Positions 12,867 through 24,284 of a DNA stretch of 64,000 nucleotides are shown here, piece after piece. Source of the stretch: Balaenoptera acutorostrata. Taxonomy: Eukaryota > Chordata > Mammalia > Artiodactyla > Balaenopteridae. Where the stretch lies: the NCBI RefSeq assembly GCF_949987535.1, contig NC_080079.1, forward strand, positions 3,871,001-3,935,000. Direction: 5' to 3'. The translations under genes were made by a program, and so were the position numbers. Numbering within the stretch: position 1 is the first letter of the stretch; the number at the start of each line of letters is the position of its first letter. The notes below the pieces were generated by a model. It saw nothing but the letters and a program-made list of their open reading frames with translations, searched no databases and had not been told where the DNA came from.

Positions 12867-14335
12867 TGTGTGATTGTGTTTGTGAGTGTGTATACATATA
12901 TTTAACTATTTGAAATACCATATATAAATATCATCAACGTATACACTTAACTTTACATAGATGTTTACACATATAAACATTATATTTTAATGTGTGAATA
13001 TTGTATATTTAAACTAGGCTTCTCCAACTGAAATTTCAGCCCCTTTGCTATAGGGATTGAGTTCGCTGGCCCCTGTACCTCCAACACCTGGGGCAGAGCT
13101 AGGCATATCGCAAGGGCTCTACGTGAACTTGCCATGCACACCACTGACTTCAAAATGGGATTGGCTTTGCAGGGGCAGCAGCGGTAAGTAGATTCTGTGG
13201 AGCTTTTTCCCAGAGGCCTGGGAAAATGTCTCTGCCTGGGGCTGCTTGGAGGCGTGATGGACCGAGGGCTCTGAACAGACCTAGGTGTCCTGGGGTCCCC
13301 TGCCTGGCAGCTGGCTGGACGATGGCATCTGGAGGGGACCCTTTGCAGAGAGACCTCTGTCGAGCCCGCTGTAAGCCAGTTCTCCCTTGCTTCAGCTGGG
13401 CTCTGATGTGGAGAAGAACAGTCTGCTGGACTGTCCTGTGGGCCACGCAGAAAAGTATCGGATGGCACATGCCAGACCCTCGTGTGTACCCGGCCACCCA
13501 TTCCTTGCGTGGATTTTTCTGAGTTGAGCTATGCCAGCTTGATTGTCCTAAGTTCCCCACACACACTGCCCTACACGGCCAGTGTGTTGGTTCTATGTGT
13601 TTAACTAAGACCCTAAATAGTCCTTTAATACAGTTTGGGGAACTTTTTTTATGTGTTCCGGTGGTTTATATCATCATTCTTACTGTACTAAAATTTACAT
13701 GCCCTTTATTTTAAAAAAAATAATATTGTCGTTTAAATTTTTGTAAGCTCCAGGGTTATTTTATAACCCATAAACTGACACAATATATTAAAATCTTGGA
13801 AGAATTTAATATCAGCACAGATTATCCTAAAAAAGAAAAACCCACACCTAATTCCTGGGTATTATAGGGAGAGAGGGGTATCAAGTATGTTAAAAGGTTT
13901 AATAGCTGTTAGAAAATTTTACTGCTGCTGTCAATAACTCCATAATATATTGGGCTAGTTAATAGGTCAATGGAACATATTTATATCTTGCTATAAACTG
14001 TTTACCGAAGAATGAACTAATTTCTAATGATAATGAAACACGGAGTCAATAAATATTAATTTTAGCATTTCTAATTTAAATACAATTTTTTACATCTGCC
14101 ATAAATGTTGGGCTGGCAGCATTAAGATGTGTATTATTGGTTTTGTGTACGATGGGCAAATGTGTTAAAAACTAGCTGCAATATTTGGCCTGTAACACAA
14201 TGTTTGTGACACAGCCTTCAAGGTGTGTGATTCTTTATTTTGTTATTAAACTCATAATATTACTAAGGATGTCATCTAAAATATTTGTTCCATCACTATC
14301 CATTTTAATATATCTTTGAAAATAAACATCTTTTA
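12867..14335. other. Unique sequence; GC-balanced ORF-rich part then AT-rich block
   Basis: At 13020-13510 there are overlapping minus-strand frames of 173 and 138 codons in different registers and a plus-strand frame of 98. None has a recognisable domain, so I treat them as chance. The patch near 13060-13125 ('ctgtacctccaacacctggg') resembles the L2 3' end. From about 13610 to 14330 the sequence is AT-rich and free of recognisable repeats, and it is a candidate conserved non-coding element. Confidence 0.4.
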
Positions 14336-14348
14336 AATGCATCTTTTA

Positions 14349-14690
14349 TTCCTGTCCTGCCCACGCAGACGTAGACAATGGACTTGAGGACACAGTGGTG
14401 GCAGGGAAAGGGGAAGCTGGGACGAAGTGAGAGAGTGACATGGACATATACACACTACTAAATGTAAAATAGATAGCTAGTGGGAAGCACCCGCATAGCG
14501 CAGGGAGATCAGCTCGGTGCTTTGTGACCACCTAGAGGGGTGGGATAGGGAGGGTGGGAGGGAGACACAGAGGAAGGGGATATGGGGATGTATGCATATG
14601 TATAGCTGATTCACTTTGTTATAAAGCAGAAAGTAACACACCATTGTAAAGCAATTATACTCCAATAAAGATGTAAAAAATAAATAAATC
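14349..14690 (+). mobile_element. Young 5'-truncated L1, 3' UTR only
   Basis: A short L1 insertion consisting only of 3' UTR, in sense. It includes 'gtagacaatggacttgagga', 'aaatagatagctagtgggaa', 'agatcagctcggtgctttgt', and the end 'caattatactccaataaaga' followed by an A/T-rich tail. A perfect 13-bp target-site duplication, aatgcatctttta, flanks it (14336-14348 and 14691-14703). It is the same subfamily as the copies at 44.1-44.9 kb. Confidence 0.92.
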
Positions 14691-14703
14691 AATGCATCTT
14701 TTA

Positions 14704-15265
14704 AAAATATACCTTTTAAAATCATGGCAAATTTTTGCATTTACTACATTTTGAATTCATAGATCACTTCTTCTCTTGATTCTAAAGCTTTTCATTTAAT
14801 TAATTCAGTTTTGCAACCCAACTGCATGAACCCAGCAGATGTGAATCTCCCTTTCTGCAAAGGGCATGTTTCCGGAAGAAAAACAATGTTATAAATTGAT
14901 TGTGTTTCCAATAGATTTGAGAGGTTAAGGGATGAATTGTCCATGATGAGTCCTTTTGGAAACAGTAACACTTGGAAAGTAGATGTTTATAAGTTTTTTT
15001 TCATCCCATGGGGTCTCCTGAAGAGGGATACACATGCACATAAAAACATACGGAGGGGACCTGACCATGGCAGAGAAGATGTCATGGTGGACAAGTGTTT
15101 ACGGACCTCCCTCTGCCGGGCACGTTGCTGGGAACAGCAGCCATCCATCTGTCCATCCATCCGTCCATCTGTTTGTTCCCGTCATTGGCGTTGCCTCAGT
15201 CGCCACTCCACTCAAGGCCCCCTGGCTGAGTTTCACCTCTTTGTATTGATTCTTCTAATGCTGTT
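14704..15265. other. Unique sequence with short CATC/CCAT run
   Basis: No gene or dispersed repeat was recognised. A short imperfect (CATC)n run lies at about 15143-15175. Confidence 0.5.
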
Positions 15266-15666
15266 TGCTGGTAGAAACTGAATTGTGCCCCCACTTAGTC
15301 CCCAAAAGCCATAGGTTGAAACCCTAATCCCCAGTATCTCGGAATGTGACTGTACAATGAATGAGCCTTTAAAGAAGTAACTTAGGTAAAATGAGACCAT
15401 AGGAAGCTCTAATCCAAGATGACTAGTGTTATTGTAAGAAGAGGAAGAGACATCAGGGATGCAGGTGCAGAGGGAAGACCATGTGAGAACACAGTGGGAA
15501 GGCGGCCACCTACATGCCAAGGAGAGAGAACTCAGGAGAAGCCAGCTCTGCCAACACCTTGATCTTGGACTTCCAGCCCCCAGAACGGTGAGAAAGTAAA
15601 TTTCTGTTGTTAAAGCCACCCAGTGTGTGATACTTTGTAATGGCAGCTCTAGCAGGTGGATACACT
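15266..15666 (+). mobile_element. MLT1-type MaLR LTR
   Basis: The sense-strand landmarks are in order: 'gaaactgaattgtgccccc', 'taggttgaaaccctaatccc', 'gacccatgtgagaac-like' cassette (actual 'gaccatgtgagaacacagtg'), 'ggaaggcggccacctacatg', 'caccttgatcttggacttcc', 'agcccccagaacggtgagaa' and 'ctgttgttaaagccacccag'. This is a solo LTR of near-complete length and one of the best-preserved MLT1 copies in the window. Confidence 0.88.
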
Positions 15667-15755
15667 TGCTAAATCATGAATCCTATTTTTTATTTTAAGA
15701 ATATATCACTCTAGTTTTGAGAAAAGTGTAAGTCAAAAATACTTCCATAGGTAGC

Positions 15756-15976
15756 CAGCGATTCTCAGCCTTGGAACTATTGGCATTTGGGATCGGATAA
15801 TTTCCGTGTGGCAGTGGCCATCCTGTGACATGCAGAAAGTTCAGCAGCACCCCTGGCCTCTACCCACTAGATGCCAGTAACATCACCTGACTCAGAACAA
15901 ACTTGTCCCCAAACATTGCCCAATGTCCCCCAGGGTGGGGATGGGGGACAAAGTTGCCCCTGGTTGAGAATTGCTG
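15756..15976 (-). mobile_element. MER20 (hAT-Charlie DNA transposon, non-autonomous)
   Basis: The interior reads 'cctctacccactagatgcca', 'gtccccaaacattgcccaat' and 'tgtcccccagggtgg', the reverse complement of MER20. Imperfect terminal inverted repeats are visible: cagcgattctcagcc at 15756-15770 pairs with the complement of 15962-15976. A convincing 8-bp target duplication is not seen. Some MER20 copies in placental mammals act as regulatory elements; nothing in the sequence shows activity for this one. Confidence 0.85.
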
Positions 15977-18779
15977 AGGTGCACCTTTGTTGAAGACACA
16001 GACCCCAAGCGTGTGCACGTGTGTGCTGCAGGTACGTGTGTCCGTGTCCACGAGGATGCAGCACTGTGCATACCTCATGTAAAGAAAGACAGAGAATAAA
16101 CAGGGCCTCAGAAATCACCCGGGTTAGGACCCTACTCTTCAGATGAGATCACAGACCCAGAAAGAAGGGCTTTGCCCAGGGCCATGGGGCTCTGGTGGCA
16201 GTGCCGGCACCGGAACAGGACTTGGCCCTTCTCCCTCTGCAGAGCAGAGTCACCTCCCCCTGGTTTCCATGGGCGGACAGGACCGTGGCTAAGGCAGGTT
16301 TGCGACCATCAGGGAAGCCAGCGGCAATCCTGCGACTGACCCGTACTGGGAGGCTCGTCCTGTTTCCTGGCACCTCCGTCCAGTGAAGTTTATGAGTTCA
16401 GGTGCACTGCACTCTTTCCGGCTACCTCCAGCTCCGACACGCATCATTGTACGTAGCCCTGGAAAAAGCAAAGAAGATCAGCTTGCCATCCACGGGGGAG
16501 CAGGTGTGGAGGTTGCAGCAGGGAGAGGGATGAAACCAAGCAGATTGGCTCCCTTCCGCCCCACCCCCTCCCCGCTCCCACCCTGCTCTGCGCTCTTGGA
16601 GGAGCCTGGCATCCTCAACCTGAATCCTCCGGGCTTCCAGGTGGTGTGGCCAACAGGGGGCCGGTGGGAGCTCTGGAGGAGGAGAGCAGGGTCAAGGTGG
16701 TGATTCCCCTGCGCTCCCCCTGAGAGCCTGCGGGCCGGGCAGTGGCTGTATTTCCTGGAATCCTTCTCTCATAGCCAGAGCCCTCGGCAGCCTGGCCCTT
16801 CAGGCCAGGTGGGAAGGGTTCCCCATCGTTGCTGCCCTGGGGCTTCACTACCCTTCACTACTCCCTGCAGCTCTTCTCTCCAGACCCTTGCCTGTGCCAT
16901 CTGTGGCTGCCGGGACCTGGCTGGCAGAGACCCTTCTTTGATTTCTACTGAGCTGAATCTCAAGCTGGTGGCCGTCGTCATCCTGTTTTGTAAGGGTCAC
17001 TATTGCCCTCCATTTTCTCTTTTACGTTTAAACGGACACAATTCCCCCCAATGAATGTGTTATGTTAAGGATTAGGCTTTAATAATCTAGTATTTTATTA
17101 ATATATTTTAATATTTAATGCTAACATTTTATGTGGAGTTCTCGGTCCTATTACTCTAGTAAATTTTGCTGATAAAATTATTTTTTTTTCTATTTTACCT
17201 TTTGAATAGTAAAGATTATGGTGGAGTAAAAACTAATTAGATTTCTTTGGCGTAAGTGATGAGGAGAAAGATTTATTTCTCTGGCAATGATTCATCCTCT
17301 GCATCCTCTTCTAATTTCTTAAGCCTCCTGTAGGCATCTCATGTCCCCCATACTGGCCCTGAAAGGAAGGTGATGGGTACCTGCCAATGTTCCTTTGATG
17401 ACTGTTAAAATTTTAGAATAGGGGAAACCTTACAGAAAATCTAATGAGCCCTTAGTTTTATAGGTAAGAGACGGGCATCCTCTGTCCCTCAGCAAACACG
17501 AGCTACCTTTGCTGAGAAGCCTCTTTCCTCCTCACATCCCCCCTCCTTGCATAAGGTGGCTGACGGAAATCTTCGCATAACCTGATCTCTGAATTAGTAA
17601 CTCAGTCACATAGCGCATTGGAATATGCATGTTGCCTCGCTGTGGATGGGGCCTCGCCTTCTCGGCCTGGAGGACTGTTTGATGTGCATCCTTTCATCCT
17701 CTTCCTCCTCCTCCCTCAGGACAGACTTTCCACAGGGGCGTAATGAGGACCAGAGCACGTGGATAGAGGGGACGCTCACACGTTCCCACCAGAAGGTCCC
17801 CAGATCGTGGTAGGAGGTCTGCGTGTTATCATGAGGGTCTCCCCGCCCCAGAACCTGGGAACCCTCGAGCTCTCCCCCTGCTGTGCTCAGCGGCCCTTCC
17901 CCTGTTGGAATCCCACCCAGAATTGAGGGGCGATTCTACATGATCTGGAATTTTTTCTCTCTTACCCGCTTCAAAACTTTCCCTGGGGGTCCTCCATCCT
18001 ATTGAATTGTCAGGCTGAAAAATATTCCTACGTTCAGCGAAGACTTGGAGCTGGGAATTTGGAAAAACTAGTATCTGATAAGGTGTTACTGATGACTAAG
18101 TGCTTACTGAGCCAGCAGCCCGCCAAGTTGTTACGTTAAACCAGCCCCAAGTCTCCAGTGATGGAAGGAACACAGAAAATGAGTTGGGGAAGCGGACTGT
18201 TTGCGCGTTTCAACAGTTCTGCATCTGCGTCTCCTGTGGGTGGTGGAAAGTCCCCAGCCTGGCCCCCAGCCTGCCTTCCCAGCCAGCCCCGGGGCTTTTC
18301 TAGAGCAGATACCCCCAGGACCCCACGGCTGCCTCTGCCAGAGCCATCCGGGTCTCCACGCCATGGCTCACTCTGTCTTTTCTGCCTGGAATTTCCCATT
18401 TCCCTCTCCTTGCCCATTTTACTTCCTTACTTAAAATGCGTTTTGGTTTTTTAAAAATAATGGATCATAAAGAGAAGAAGTTCTATATCGACCATGATGT
18501 CAATACCCAAAGTTAATATTTTGCATTTAATTTAGTCCATTTTTATTGCACATATATTTTTGTATTTTTTAAGAGCTTCATAATTTAATATTCAGAGAAG
18601 GATTTCTATGAACCAAAAGAAGCTTAAGTCTCAGGGCCTCTGACCTGCGTGGGGCTCCTTCCTGGATGGCTGATTTATATTCTCTCTTGAAAAGAGGCCA
18701 CACAAGTTGTGTAGTTTTCAGTGCCCCCCAAATCTGGATCTGCCCTTGTTCATATTACCCATGAGTTTTCCCAAGGTAT
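15977..18779. other. Unique sequence, GC-rich in 16190-16960
   Basis: No gene is recognised. The block 16190-16960 is GC-rich with overlapping frames under 110 codons on both strands, but CpG density is too modest to call a CpG island. The part 16085-16230 has a faint MIR-like flavour ('cagatgagatcacagaccca'). The part 17060-17260 is AT-rich and unique, and 18460-18620 is AT-rich. Confidence 0.45.
16647..16665 (+). promoter_or_regulatory. CTCF-like motif
   Basis: TGGCCAACAGGGGGCCGGT matches the core of the vertebrate CTCF consensus (TGGCCANCAGGGGGCGC-like) at most informative positions, including CCAnCAGGGGGC. It lies in GC-rich unique DNA, not in an obvious repeat. CTCF motifs set insulator and loop-anchor positions and their orientation matters; this one reads on the plus strand. 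Occupancy is unknown. Confidence 0.5.
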
Positions 18780-18791
18780 TAAAATCTCTTT

Positions 18792-19132
18792 TTAAAGTCT
18801 TTTTTTTTTTTTTTTAATTTTATAGCTACGTTATTTATTTATTTTTGGCTGTGTTGGGTCTTCGGTTCGTGTGAGGGCTTTCTCTAGTTGCGGCAAGTGG
18901 GGGCCACTCTTCATCGCGGTGCGGGGACCGCTCTTCATCGCGGTGCGTGGGCCTTTCACTATCGCGGCCCCTCCCGTTGCGGGGCACAGGCTCCAGACGC
19001 GCAGGCTCAGTAATTGTGGCTCACGGGCCCAGCTGCTCCGTGGCATGTGGGATCTTCCCAGACCAGGGCTCAAACCCGTGTCCCCTGCATTAGCAGGCAG
19101 ATTCTCAACCACTGCGCCACCAGGGAAGCCCC
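18792..19132 (-). mobile_element. CHR SINE (antisense) with 24-bp internal duplication
   Basis: On the plus strand the element runs from a T-rich tail (18792-18844) through GGCTGTGTTGGGTCTTCGG to the tRNA head ending ACCAGGGAAGCC. A perfect 12-bp target-site duplication, taaatctcttt-type (taaaatctcttt at 18780-18791 and 19133-19144), defines the insertion. The segment ctcttcatcgcggtgcg occurs twice (18907 and 18931), a 24-bp tandem duplication shared with the copy at 21.8 kb and absent from the one at 7.9 kb. The B-box has one change from consensus. Confidence 0.95.
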
Positions 19133-19199
19133 TAAAATCTCTTTATGAAGAGGATTCTGGGGGGGTTGAAGAGTGGACCCCGGGGGTGAAGCAGAGTTT

Positions 19200-20175
19200 A
19201 TTCCCTTAGTGCTGGTCCAATATTGCCATCACAAATTACACAGCGGGCGACACATTTATGCATTAATCTTTGTCCACATTTCTTATTATTTCCTTGGAAC
19301 AGACTTCCAGGAGGAGAATTACAGGGGAAAAGAGGAGATATAGATTTATGGTCCTTGATACTCATTGGCAAATCACTTTCCCTGATGGACATGTTGTCAG
19401 CATGATGACAATTCTACCCAACAGTACCCTTGCTGGTAATTAGAAATAAGTATTTTAAAATTCCTCTCAATTTGGTAGGTGACAAATGGGATCTTCTTTT
19501 TCTATCCTTAATTATTTGATTACTTACAAGGCTGAACCTTTTAATAGCCACTATCCATCGGTGTTTATATTTTGTAAATATTCTGGCTGTATGCTTGAGT
19601 CTTCACACTTTTTTAATCAACATATATGCACTTTGTGTATTAGGGATGTTGATCCTTATGCATCATACTGGTTTGAAATATAGTTTTCCTAGTTTGATAC
19701 ATGCTTTTTCATGTTCATATTGGAATTTTCAAAAAAATATTTTTCTATTTATTTATTTATTTGCCACGCTGTGCAGCTTGCGGGATCTTAGTTCCCCAAC
19801 CAACCAGGGATTGAACCTGGGCCCCCAGCAGTGAACTCGTTGAGTCCTATCCACTGGACCACCAGGGAATTCCCTAAAGTTTTGACATCAGTAATTCTGA
19901 CATCAGTTTCGAGACCTCAAATGACTCTTTTATTGATGTTTTTACTATACTGTTTTCTCCTTTGCATTTTTAATTAGAAATACTTCCTACATCCAAAGGT
20001 CGAAGCATATAATATAATACTTGATTTTTATATTTAACTTATTTTTCCCTCTAGTGTTTGTTTTAGTATATGATGTGAGAGGAGTTTTCAGGTCAACATT
20101 TTGTCTATTTTGCCAGCCAGTTTTGCTGTCACCATTTATTAAATGCGCAATCTATCCCTCACTGGTTTGAAAAGA
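19200..20175 (-). mobile_element. Old L1 (L1M type), 3' portion, antisense
   Basis: This is an antisense L1 3' region. The stretch 'ttattatttccttggaacag' is followed by 'aggagaattacaggggaaaa', then 'caatttggtaggtgacaaat', 'taattatttgattacttaca' and 'ccatttattaaatgcgcaat'. This follows the order of an old L1 read in reverse. A CHR-1-like SINE at 19739-19875 interrupts it. No open frame survives. Confidence 0.6.
19739..19875 (-). mobile_element. CHR-1-like tRNA SINE, short copy (antisense)
   Basis: The T/A tail (tttatttatttattt) is followed by 'gccacgctgtgcagcttgcg', 'ggatcttagttccccaacc', 'aaccagggattgaacctggg' and the end 'ggaccaccagggaattccct'. This is the reverse complement of the older tRNA-Glu SINE (CHR-1 or a close relative). 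It is shorter than the CHR copies and lacks a clear target duplication. It is nested in an old antisense L1. Confidence 0.8.
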
Positions 20176-21720
20176 CAGGACCTCTGAAGGGCTGGTGCTT
20201 CTTAGGGGCTGCAAAGTGACTGGTTCTGTCCCATGGCCACTGTCCCTGGATGCTGGCTTCGTGATTGAAGACTGTTCTGCACAGTCAGCTATGGGAGGGC
20301 AAGAGCTTACCCACTACTCTCATTGCGACAAATTTATTCTGTTCTAAAAATTCTCATTTTCTTAAGAAGCTTTGTTATCAAATATAACATACATATTAAA
20401 AAGTGCATAAAACAGATGAAGAACTTCACAAATTACTAAAAGCTGAGTATTTATGTAACTACCACCTGCATCAAGAAATAGAACATTGGAAGCCCCCCGA
20501 GAGGCCCGGCATGCTTTGACCTCATCCTTCCACGCTGGTCCCTGCAAGGAAGCACTGGCCTGACTCTTAGGGCAATCGCAGCCCTGCTTTGCTTTATTAT
20601 TTTTAACTAAGTAATGTAATGTCATTTTGCACATTTTTAAACTTTATGTGAATTAACTTTATATAAAAGGACTTTTACATTCTTTAGTATATGGGTTTTT
20701 TTTGTTCAGTGTTTCATTTTTAAAACTCATCCATATTTTTATGTATAATTTTAGTTCAACTGCATTCATTGCTATGTAATATTCCATAGAATTAATATCC
20801 TATAATATATGTATCTATTCCACTGTTGCTGGAAATTTGGATTGCCCCCAGTAAAAGTCTCCTATGCTTGATGGTGTCTATTGATGAAAAGATGCTCTTA
20901 TTCTTCAGGTATTAAAAGGTCTCAATCAAATCCTTTTGGAGTGCTGTACGTGTCCTGTCTAAGAAATCTTTTTCTACCCATAAGTCATGAAGGAGTTTTT
21001 CTACAATGTCTTCTAAACACTATAGTCTTTTGCATTTTTCATTTAAGTCTATAATCCTTTGGAATAGAATTTTGTGTATAGGGTGAGTTAGTGATCCAAT
21101 CAAATTTTTTCAGTATGGATACCCAATTTTCTCAGCATTGTTTTTGAAAGTTTACCCTTTGTTTTGCAATTAGACCTTTGTCATAAATCATCATATATAT
21201 ATATGGGTTGGTTTCAGACCTTTAGTTCAGTTCTTTTGGTCTAAATCACTTTACCAACACCTACCATCTTAATTAATACATCATTCTAACAAGCTTTAAT
21301 TTCAGGGAAAGCAATTCTTCTCACTTGTTCTTCTTTTGTAAGATGACCACTTTGAATTTCCATATGAATTTTTAAATCAGCTTTACAGTCAGTCCACAAA
21401 GAGAGCTTTTTTGGAACCACTGGAGTCCCACTCAAAGTCTACTGGTCTTTACAATATTGTATCATCCAATTCACAAACTTTATGTCTTCGAGTGTCCTGT
21501 TAGCTCAGTTGGTCAGAATGTGATGCTAAGACCAAACAGTTAGTCTTCATTATTCACCTCCCATCTGATGCACAGTATTTCTATGTCCTCAATTTTTAAA
21601 ATAATATTGCAAATGATACTTTCATAATTTTCAGTTTTTGCTTAATGGGACTATATAACTGTATAGGATGACTTTTGTATATTAACTTTCTACCTAGAAA
21701 AAGTTTGAGGGTCACTTATT

Positions 21721-22058
21721 TTTTTTTTTTAAAGGATTTTCTTATTTATTTATTTATTTATTTATTTATTTTTGGCTGTGTTGGGTCTTCGGTTCGTGCG
21801 AGGGCTTTCTCCAGTTGCGGCAAGCGGGGGCCACTCTTCATCGCGGTGCGGGGACCGCTCTTCATCGCGGTGCGCGGGCCTTTCTCTATCGCGGCCCCTC
21901 CCGTCGCGGGGCACAGGCTCCAGACGCGCAGGCTCAGCAATTGTGGCTCACGGGCCCAGCCGCTCCGTGGCATGTGGGATCCTCCCAGACCAGGGCCCGA
22001 ACCCGCGTCCCCTGCATTAGCAGGCAGACTCTCAACCACTGCGCCACCAGGGAAGCCC
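21721..22058 (-). mobile_element. CHR SINE (antisense) with 24-bp internal duplication
   Basis: The tail is (TTTA)n at about 21743-21772, followed by 'ttggctgtgttgggtcttcg' and the tRNA head ending 'accagggaagccc'. A perfect 14-bp target-site duplication, gagggtcacttatt, lies at 21707-21720 and 22059-22072. The 24-bp duplication is present (ctcttcatcgcggtgcg at 21834 and 21858). The body is very similar to the copy at 18.8 kb, so the two belong to one subfamily. The 135-codon frame through this element is a by-product of the GC-rich SINE body. Confidence 0.96.
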
Positions 22059-22954
22059 GAGGGTCACTTATTAATTCATTAATTAATCTTAAAATTCTTC
22101 TGGGCGATTGACATACACAATTATTTATTATTTTATTTATTTTTATCATTTTCAAAAACAATAGGTTTGTTTCTTCCTTTCCAGGGAATCTTTCAGCTTT
22201 TCTTTGTCTTGCCAGCTGCATTGGCGAGAACGTTTGGTACCATTTGGAACAGAAATGGGGATAGTGGGCATCTTGACATGTTTCTTTACAATTTAGTCTT
22301 CCAGATGATTTTTAGCATAATTGTTTTCAAGCTAAATAAAACCCCACTGAGATGTTAATAGGGATTGCACCTTGGCACCTGTAATACATACACTCTTCAC
22401 AACTAGGAGCAAGGATTTCTATTTATGTCATTCTAGAAATGTTATAACATTTTCTTCTTATGGTATCAATGCATTCCTTACAGGTGTAATCTTAAATTCC
22501 TCTTTTTTTTTTCTGGTTTTGCTTTCTAATGTGAGAGGGATGTAAATTCCTAAGTACCTTCTAACTGGTCGTTGCTGATATTTAGAGGCCTATTAGTGCT
22601 TATATGTTTGCTTTGCACATTTCTAAATTTTCATTATGTTTCCCCGTTGATTCTTTTGGGTTTTCTAAGTGCACATAATATTTTCAGCAAATACACGTTT
22701 GTCTTCTCTTTAGAGTAGTTGTATGTCTTAGATCTGAGATATTTAGGAAAGCTCTCTTACTATTCTCTAGTTATTTATTTCTAAGATTATTAAATTTTTG
22801 CTTATAAGGATTCTGCACTTTGAAATCTATTAAAGTTTATTTAGGTTTTCTTCTGTGACTTTGTGTATGGCCTGTCATGTGGGTAATTTTGTGCATATTT
22901 AATGGATATTTGAAACAAAGTAAAAATCTTTATCTGTAGGATAAAACTGTGAGT

Positions 22955-22985
22955 GAGTGAATGTGTGTGTGTGTTTGTGTGTGTG
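22955..22985. repeat. (GT)n microsatellite, interrupted
   Basis: GTGTGTGTGTG, an interruption (tttg), then GTGTGTGTG inside old LINE sequence. Confidence 0.8.
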
Positions 22986-23640
22986 CCAATACACTTTCAT
23001 ACACACAGAAACACATTTATAATAATTATAAAGCAGTAACTCTAGCTCCATATGTGTTCATGTTAGGTGTTTGTGTGTGATTGAACTTGTTAATCTTGTC
23101 AATTAAATCCTCTATAGGCTCACATTTTTTTGTCTATTTGATTTTCCAGTGTTGGAGAAAGCAGGTTAAATCTTTCCTCTATGACTGTGGTTTCATTAAT
23201 TCATATTTTTATTCATAATTATAAAAATAGTTTGATAGTTTGATTTATGCTGTCCACTGATTCTAGGATGATGGCTGCTATTCCTTCTCAGGTGATTTTA
23301 GTTCTTATCAATATCAAATACACACTCCTTTGTCCTAGTTAAATCTTTCTGGTTTGAATTATACTTTTCTGTTAAACCTAGTGCTGCATTTGCTTTTCTT
23401 TTTGTTAGCATTTCACTGTCTGACTCTTTACAAATGTCTCTATCATTTGGTTTGACGGGCAGGCATAAGCAAAGCTGTGCTGTGTGTGATACATGTTTAC
23501 TCACCTTCAAGCCATTTAATAAAAAATTAGAGTCAGTTTCGGTTATCGTCGCTAATATATTTTGGCGTTATTTCTGTCCCCATTCTTTTGATTTGTTTTC
23601 TATTTGGTAATAAAACTGAATTTTAATTATTTTGGTTATA

Positions 23641-24284
23641 TGCTGGCCTCACGCATAGCAGCCCTCCAGTTGGTGCTGGAGAATAATGTCCATGCCGACC
23701 GCCGGCTGTGCTGGGGACCTTGGGGAGTGTGAGTCTGGGGCAGTCTCTTGCCAACACTCTTCTGACTGTGCAAGCACAAGGCGAGATCCCTACGGAGCCC
23801 ACAGCAAAGGCTTGAACCTGTGAAACTTCTCCTTTCCCAAGGTTATTGTCTCACCACTGGGGAATTCTGGTCCATTTTTAATGAAAGCAACAAGAACAGT
23901 GTTAATAAAGTCAGCATCGTCTGAGAACTCACCCTTATTTGCTGAACCCCCCGCTCAGCTAGAATGAAATAGGCAAAAGTAAATTTACTTGCTTCTGCCC
24001 CAATTCAATCTGATTTTTGTGGCTAATTATAGAATGTTTTTCACTAGATCACTTCCTACTCACCAAGCATTGGGACATTTTTTATAAAGCAGTTGGTATA
24101 ATTTAACTGAGAAGAACAGTTCATCACATGTAATCAACTCAACCTACTCTGGGTCCTGAAAGCAGCAGAATTACTGTGGGAAGCTCAGTACCAATAATTA
24201 TCATTCATAAAAATCAACATCTTTGAGCAAAATATTTGTCTAAAGGTTTTTTTCCTTCACATAGGTCATTTCAAGAATCTAGCC
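23641..24284. other. Unique non-coding sequence
   Basis: No gene or repeat was recognised. A more GC-rich patch at 23650-23870 sits between AT-rich stretches. Confidence 0.45.

Larger units (their letters stand above)
20345..23640 (-). mobile_element. Old degraded LINE-1 (L1M/HAL1-like), antisense
   Basis: A long run of antisense LINE sequence. The left end shows the L1M 3' region ('aaaaagtgcataaaacagat', 'catcaagaaatagaacattg', 'gctatgtaatattccataga'). It then reads backward into ORF2-like sequence ('tgtcataaatcatcatatat', 'gattgcaccttggcacctg', 'tctatttgattttccagtgt'). Frames are broken everywhere. A young CHR SINE at 21721-22058 interrupts it. Exact boundaries and the number of elements are uncertain; it may be two adjoining fragments. 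Confidence 0.55.

Noticed and set aside
12980..13566. 173- and 138-codon minus-strand frames
   Set aside because: They overlap each other in different registers and also overlap a plus-strand frame. No domain, splice or start context supports either.
16190..16960. CpG island
   Set aside because: GC content is high but CpG dinucleotides are not dense enough by eye, and no promoter-like start is evident.
21675..22082. 135-codon frame over the 21.8-kb SINE
   Set aside because: It is translation of a CHR SINE. The related frame at 18871-19209 has the same origin.
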